Source: Saprospiraceae bacterium
GTDB taxonomy: Bacteria > Bacteroidota > Bacteroidia > Chitinophagales > Saprospiraceae
DNA length: 21,205 nt
Assembly: GCA_016714985.1 (NCBI GenBank)
Contig: JADKBS010000061.1
Location: forward strand, 1-21,205
Direction: 5' to 3'
In this document: piece by piece, positions 16,664-21,205 of the stretch
Position numbering within the stretch: position 1 is the stretch's first letter
Layout: every line of letters starts with the position of its first letter
Translations under genes and position numbers: made by a program
The notes under the pieces: generated by a model
Database searches by the model: none
The model's input: only the letters and a program-made list of their open reading frames with translations
What the model was told of the DNA's origin: nothing

Positions 16664-16678
16664 CTTGGCCAATGGCCA
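16664..16678. repeat. Small palindrome after the beta-propeller gene
   Basis: TTGGCC, AAT, GGCCAA: 6-bp arms and a 3-nt loop, 44 nt after the stop. No T run follows, so it is a weak terminator at best. Confidence 0.35.
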
Positions 16679-16722
16679 ATGACTGACCCATTGCATCACC
16701 ATTTGCCAAAAACATAATCACC

Positions 16723-18420
16723 ATGAAGAACACAACTGGATTTCGGATTTACGATTTACCCTGTCCGTCCGGCAGGCGGGGATTTACGATTGGGTGGCAA
16801 GCTGGCAATCATCCTTTCGTTCCAATCGCACTAAAGTCATTGCTGCTTTCATTGTTCTTAACCCTATCGCTTAAAACTTACGCACAGAGCGTCTCGCTCA
16901 CTCCCATGACCTCCGGCTGCAACTGGCTTGCCGGCGTGGAACGGGCACCGGGCGACCTCCGGCTCTACGCCTTCAAAGGAAGGCTACGTCCACATCATCA
17001 ACACGGATGGCACGATTGTGCAGCCGCCTTTCCTCACCATCCCCCCACAAGCCAACAATAGCTGGAACAACGAACAGGGCCTCGTCGGCCTCGCCTTCCA
17101 TCCGCAGTACCAGCAAAACGGGCTGTTCTATGTGTTCTACAACCAAAAAAACACGGGCGTCTGCACCATCAGCCGCTTCATGCGCAGCGCCGCCAACCCC
17201 GACCAGGCTGACCCCATCAGCGAGGGCATCCTGCTTACCTATGAGCACCCGCTGCCCAACCACGTGGGCGGCTGCATGAAGTTCGGCCCCGATGGCTACC
17301 TCTACATCGGTACGGGCGACGGCGGCGGCGGCGGCGACCCCGAGGCCAGTGGCCAGAACATGCTCTCGTTCAAGGGGAAAATCCTGCGCATCAACGTAGG
17401 CAGCCAGGGCGATGCCTACACCATACCTGCCGCCAACCCCTATTTGAATGCCCAGGACTCCATCGCCCCTGAAATATGGGCGTCGGGCCTGCGCAACCCT
17501 TGGCGCTTCAATTTCGACACCTGGACGGGCGACCTATGGATAGCCGACGTGGGCCAGGACGAACGGGAGGAAATCAACTTCCAGCCCGCCAACAGCCCCG
17601 GCGGCGTGAACTACGGCTGGAGCTGCATGGAAGGCACAATGCCTTTCAACAACATCCAATGCTTTGCCTTGAACACCCTCACTGGCCCGCTCTGCGAGTA
17701 CAACCACGATGGGCAGGAGTGCAGCATCACGGGGGGCACGGTTTACAGGGGCACCAACTACGCCGACCTGTTTGGCAAGTACCTCTTCACCGATTTCTGC
17801 GCTGGCAAAATTTGGGCACTGGCCAACGACGGCGTACCGACCGTGGTGCAGTTGGGCAACTTTCAACGACAGCGATTCACGGCCCTCGAAGCGGACAACT
17901 CAGGCGAACTCTATACCGTGGGCTTCAACACCAACAAGGTTTATAAAATCACCAGCAACAACTGCGCCCCGGTGGCCTGGCTGGTTGCGGAGCCGACTGC
18001 TACGTTGCCGCTCGGCGGCACCCTGCAATTGAATGCCTACGGCAACGACCTGACCTACCAATGGCTACTGAATGGCCAACCCATCGCTGGCGCAAACAGC
18101 AACTTCTGGACGGTCAATGCCGCTGGTACTTATTCCGTGAAGGTGACTAACCCTGCCAACGGCTGCTCCAATACCTCGAATGAGACGGTGGTGACTGCCC
18201 CCGTGGCGTTAAGCGCTACTATCGAGACCTTCAACGTGTCGTGCTTTGGCGAAGCCGATGGAACCGCAACGGTCGTAGCGATGGGTGGCAGCCAGAACTA
18301 GCCTACCTATAGACAATGGGGCCACGACCGCCGGTATCCAGGGATTGCCAGCAAGCAGATTATGCAGTGACGGTGGGCGATGGGAATGGCAGTATAGCTA
18401 AGCAGTTTCTATAACTAGGC
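16723..18420 (+). pseudogene. PQQ-dependent sugar (glucose/sorbosone) dehydrogenase with Ig-like and SprB-repeat tail, frameshifted
   Basis: A secreted soluble sugar dehydrogenase. ATG 16723 is followed by a repeat-derived stretch and then the signal peptide (KSLLLSLFLTLSLKTYAQ). The frame shifts near 16980, where one extra G in AAAGGAAGG separates DLRLYAFK from EGYVHIINTDG. The main part carries GLVGLAFHPQYQQNGLFYVF, HVGGCMKFGPDGYLYIGTGD, SGLRNPWRFNFD and LWIADVGQDEREEINF, the six-bladed propeller motifs of the family, which oxidises sugars in the periplasm or outside the cell using PQQ. An Ig-like domain (TYQWLLNGQPIAGANS) and an SprB repeat (SATIETFNVSCFGEADGTA) follow. The frame stops at 18299 (TAG) in that repeat, and its remainder (DYAVTVGDGNGS) is still visible to about 18395. 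Mutated PQQ-site residues were not examined. Confidence 0.78.
16740..16795. repeat. GGATTTACGATT direct repeats around a GC-rich partial palindrome
   Basis: GGATTTACGATT occurs at about 16747-16758 and again at about 16779-16790. Between them lies CCTGTCCGTCCGGCAGG, an imperfect hairpin. The block sits between the start codon and the signal-peptide core of the sugar dehydrogenase and keeps the frame. Confidence 0.7.
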
Positions 18421-18640
18421 CGTTTGAATTAGGTGTCTCTATAGGAACTTCAATACCGAGTTCACCCATTCCTCCAAAATGGGATCATGTAAGGCTGGAC
18501 TGCGGAGGGACACCACCTTACGGGTTCGTTTTGGAGCAGAGAGCTTAAGTCGGAGATACTATTTATAATTTAAATGGTAGCTCCAGCTACTACAACAATT
18601 ACTGATCGCGATGGGTGTACTTTGGAAAGAAGCCTTATGT
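18421..18640 (+). pseudogene. Decayed SprB-type repeat, tail of the sugar dehydrogenase
   Basis: Short blocks in changing frames still read as an SprB repeat: CGGTPPYGFV near 18500 and TTTITDRDGCTLERS near 18590-18630, the usual ends of one repeat (GGTPPYxYxW and TVTDxxGCT). Stops lie between them. It is most likely the continuation of the repeat tail that begins at about 18200, now broken by indels. Confidence 0.5.
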
Positions 18641-18938
18641 TTTGGTCTCAAACATGAACCGCTCTCATTTCATCCAACTTTCATACCTGGGCCAAATCCG
18701 GTTTCAGACAGGTTGGCGGTTGAATTTCCAACCTGAGTCATATCACTACAGTGGACATAGCTCTTTCCGATGCAGTGGGTCCAACAAAGTACAAAAGCAT
18801 TCTGTCTCAACAACGACTGGGCCAGAGAACAGCGTTTCTGGCACAATTGCGGCCTTGCCTGAGCATGTATTGGTGGTGATGGTGTGGATGTTGAAATATT
18901 GGGCAAGCGGGTGGTGAAGCTGTAAAGCTTGACTTTTC
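18641..18938. other. Stretch without a recognisable gene
   Basis: Frames here are short. The stretch lies where a T9SS sorting domain would be expected at the end of the sugar dehydrogenase, but I cannot read one. No repeat or RNA gene is visible. Confidence 0.3.
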
Positions 18939-18998
18939 GTTTTCTAAAAAACAACCCTGTTAGCGTTTCCAGACAACTAACAGGGTTATTTAGAAAAC
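18939..18998. terminator. Long two-part terminator hairpin
   Basis: The inner stem AACCCTGTTAG (18953-18963) pairs perfectly with CTAACAGGGTT (18977-18987). An outer stem GTTTTCTAAA (18939-18948) pairs with TTTAGAAAAC (18989-18998), across a small internal loop. It is AT-rich at the base and follows the sugar dehydrogenase region, so it likely ends transcription on the plus strand and may work both ways. Confidence 0.75.
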
Positions 18999-19061
18999 AG
19001 TATATTCACATCCACCAAAACCGGACCCCACCCAGTGTCGTATATCCCTAAAATCAACGCC

Positions 19062-19754
19062 ATGTTTTATAAGTTTTGCTGCTTTTACTTTTTGCCCTTC
19101 CTCGCCAATGCCGAGGGCCTAAACCGACATCAATCCACCGGAAATGCTCTTATCTGCCCTCGGCGACTCCTACACCATCGGCCAGTCGGTGAAGGAAGAA
19201 GAGCGATACCCCATGCAATTGGCGGAAAAGCTGCGCCCGCTCGGCCACGACCTCAACCACGTCCGCATCATCGCAAAAACGGGCTGGACTACCGACGAAC
19301 TCGTAGCGGGACTTGCCAACAGACAACCTCCACCACCGACAGTACCAACGACCTCGTTTCCCTGCTCATCGGCGTCAACAACCAATACCGCTCCCGCCCG
19401 TGGAGTCTTATAAGCCGGAGTTCACTGGACCGCTGGGCAAGCCATCGCCTTAGGCGGCAGGAAGGGAGAGGTCTTCGTCGTCTCCATCCCCGATTATGCC
19501 TACACGCCTTCAGCAATGGCCGAACCGACATCAGTGAGGGCATAGACGCCTACAACGCCGCCAACCGGGAAATCAGCGAAGGCATGGGCATCCGCTATTT
19601 TGACATCACGCCCACTTCTCGGCATGGCCTCGACGACCCTACGCTCGTGGCCAGCGATGGGCTACACCCCTCCGGCAAGCAATATGCGATATGGGTAAGT
19701 GCGATGATGGAGAAATTGAAGGATATATTAAGGGAAATGGGCCACGAGTTTTAA
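19062..19754 (+). pseudogene. SGNH/GDSL hydrolase, several frameshifts
   Basis: A secreted esterase or deacetylase. ATG 19062 opens a signal-like N-terminus (MFYKFCCFYFLPFLANA). Block I is SALGDSYTIGQSV with the nucleophile Ser, block III is LLIGVNNQYR (Gly and Asn), and block V is ASDGLHPSGKQYAIW with the Asp-x-x-His pair. These fall in different frames: breaks lie near 19140, 19325, 19410, 19438 and 19500. Read together they give about 230 residues, a normal length. All catalytic residues are present, so the gene could be functional if the indels are sequence errors. It converges on the glycosyltransferase gene. Natural substrate unknown. Confidence 0.7.
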
Positions 19755-19818
19755 GTTTTGTTTCTCAACCTCCAAACTGGTTGTACATGGCTCGAAACTT
19801 GGAACCCGTAGCTCAAAA

Positions 19819-20907
19819 CTACGCTATCACCACCCATTCCCCGGCAAATTGCCGTTCGGACTGAACCTTTACCAAAAGCTCTCACGTTAGCAGAAAGGAC
19901 TTGGTAGTTACTGGCAAATCCTTGTAGTTCCACCAGTTTTTTGGGCGAGCATTGGCAGGTTGCGCTGGTCAACCCTGTAGCCGTTGAAGCCATCCTCCAC
20001 CAGCTCTGCTGGAACCCACTAATTGGTAGATGACGGGAAGCCATAGCTCATCCCCTCCAAAGGGTCATGCCGAACAGACTCCATACAGTCCACTGGGTGG
20101 GAGAGGTTGAGCACCACATGAGCTTCTTGGTAAAACAGATGCGCATTGCGCTGCACCGGAAAGAGCACGAGATTGGCGGGCGATTCTTTACCCTCAGAAG
20201 TGCCGAAGCACCTCGTTGTAGGTTGCTCAACACCAATACGAAGCGGAAATCGGGCAATAGGCCAGCGAGGCTACATATTCGTTCTTGCTTGACACTCCTT
20301 CAAGGTGCATAGCATCAGCACCGTGAACTACCCTTTTTGGGCGACTTTTGAAGAAAGATAAGCCTCGACCCTTTTCATGGGAAATCATCGGTCAGGCGGT
20401 TATAGACCACGCTGGATTTGACCCTTGGCATCGGTTCTTTTCCTTCAAAAACTGGGACACATAGATGGCTTCCGAAGCGCAAACACTTACCACCGACTTC
20501 ACGAAGTTCTTCAGCAAAGGCAGGCTAATCTTCGGTCTCGTGCAGGTGGTATATTACTTTTTGCCCATAAGCCTGCCTGCCAGTACCGCTCAAAAAGCGG
20601 AGGGTATTCACATGAGACCACACGTGCTTGTTCGGGCTGGCTGCTAGTCGCAGCACTTTGAGAGAATAGCTGCACCTGTGCCTTAGCGGCCCCAAAAGCC
20701 AAATTTTGCTTTATTTTCATGGAATTGGTAGCTGAAATAGGTGGTAACACTGCTTTCGATGTCGCTCAAAAAAACCCTCGCACTGGATGTGAAATTTCGA
20801 CCTGATGGCCTGCTGCTGGAAATTCCGAGCTGCCGTTAAACATGGCAGAATACCAATGGACTGCCGCTAAAGTGTTCAATAAAGTGAACGATCAAGATTT
20901 TTTTCAT
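19819..20907 (-). pseudogene. GT4-type glycosyltransferase, heavily frameshifted
   Basis: No long frame survives, but the pieces read in order on the minus strand. ATG 20907 starts MKKILIVHFIEHFSGSPLVF, followed by FLSDIESSV, an HVNTL-like segment near 20620, YHLHETKIS-like sequence near 20560, FVKSVVSVCASEAIYVSQFLKEK, LMLCTLKE and FRFVLVLS. The donor-binding part comes next: RNAHLFYQEAHVVLNLSHPV, a FGMTLLEGMSYG-like stretch in mixed frames near 20065-20035, and PAELVEDGFNGYRVDQRNLP (about 19945-20010). It ends ERQFAGEWVVIA with TAG at 19821-19819. That gives about 363 residues, the usual GT4 length. The EGxSYG-x(n)-GGPAELV pattern fits the GT-B sugar-nucleotide site. Probably part of a surface-polysaccharide cluster. 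At least eight frame changes or stops intervene. Confidence 0.65.
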
Positions 20908-21205
20908 GATTCATAGTTTTTAGAGGGCAGGTACTTTATAACAACTGTGCTGGCCAATCGGTTTGGTTCAATGGTATCTTAAACTGCGGCGTGCTTGCCG
21001 CCTTTTTCTCAAGTAAAATGGTTTAAATACCGCTGCCTCCGCGCTGTTGAAAGCAGTTCAAACGCAATCAGGATCTTGAAATAGCTTTTGAGTGTAACCC
21101 CAAAGGCGTCTATGGCATAATGATAGCCCAATGCGTACGGTACATGACGCCGCTCAGCCATCGTCCACGTTCTCGCCGGGGCCCTTGCGTTATCGAGAAG
21201 CAAAA
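20908..21205. other. Right edge, no firm gene
   Basis: A minus-strand frame from about 21203 to 21009 gives protein-like text (ALGYHYAIDAFGVTLKSYFK) and may be the end of a gene lying upstream of the glycosyltransferase on the same strand. I do not recognise it. The last 100 nt before ATG 20907 hold no clear promoter. Confidence 0.25.

Noticed and set aside
1..21205. tRNA or rRNA genes, integrase or attachment site at the island edges
   Set aside because: No cloverleaf, rRNA-like segment, integrase or flanking direct repeat was seen on either strand by eye.

Overview
The window looks like a chromosome segment of a Bacteroidota member, probably of the Saprospiria group. Reasons: two large secreted proteins end in type IX secretion (T9SS) sorting domains, one enzyme carries SprB-type repeats, start codons lack clear Shine-Dalgarno sites, and two -7 boxes match the Bacteroidota consensus TAnnTTTG. 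This placement is inferred from gene content only.

Layout. 1-935 is GC-rich and unresolved. 936-2589 is a broken clan-A glycoside-hydrolase-like secreted protein. 2.8-8.9 kb is an accessory island, strikingly AT-rich from about 3.4 to 7.7 kb. It holds an MmeI-like restriction-modification remnant, a mobile-element primase (BT4734/VirE_N type with an apparent DnaG-like C-terminus), a protein with two DUF2158-like domains, an Abi/UG-class reverse transcriptase resembling the DRT2 anti-phage family with about 470 nt of structured upstream sequence, a set of repeats, and a REP-associated tyrosine transposase (RAYT). 9.1-13.2 kb holds housekeeping-type genes: a small membrane protein, a CbrC/UPF0167 protein, OsmC, a MobA/MocA-like nucleotidyltransferase and a helical-repeat protein. 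13.5-16.6 kb is a large beta-propeller-like T9SS protein, 16.7-18.6 kb a PQQ-type sugar dehydrogenase with decayed SprB repeats, 19.1-19.75 kb an SGNH hydrolase, and 19.8-20.9 kb (minus strand) a badly frameshifted GT4 glycosyltransferase that I rebuilt from three frames.

Two patterns run through the window. First, single-base indels, many in short homopolymers, break most GC-rich genes and also the primase and RT. This could be sequencing/assembly error or real decay; the glycoside hydrolase also has an in-frame nonsense codon and an apparent internal deletion. Second, palindromic or short repeats sit at gene edges again and again (2827, 3318, 3354, 7762, 8042, 8085, 10321, 10938, 11735, 16740), often altering the ends of neighbouring coding frames.

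The best candidate for an unusual system is the RT locus at 5.7-7.75 kb. In known DRT2 systems an upstream non-coding RNA is copied by rolling-circle reverse transcription into a concatemeric gene. Here the sequence upstream of the RT has a promoter-like start, several hairpins and a 55-codon stretch without stops.
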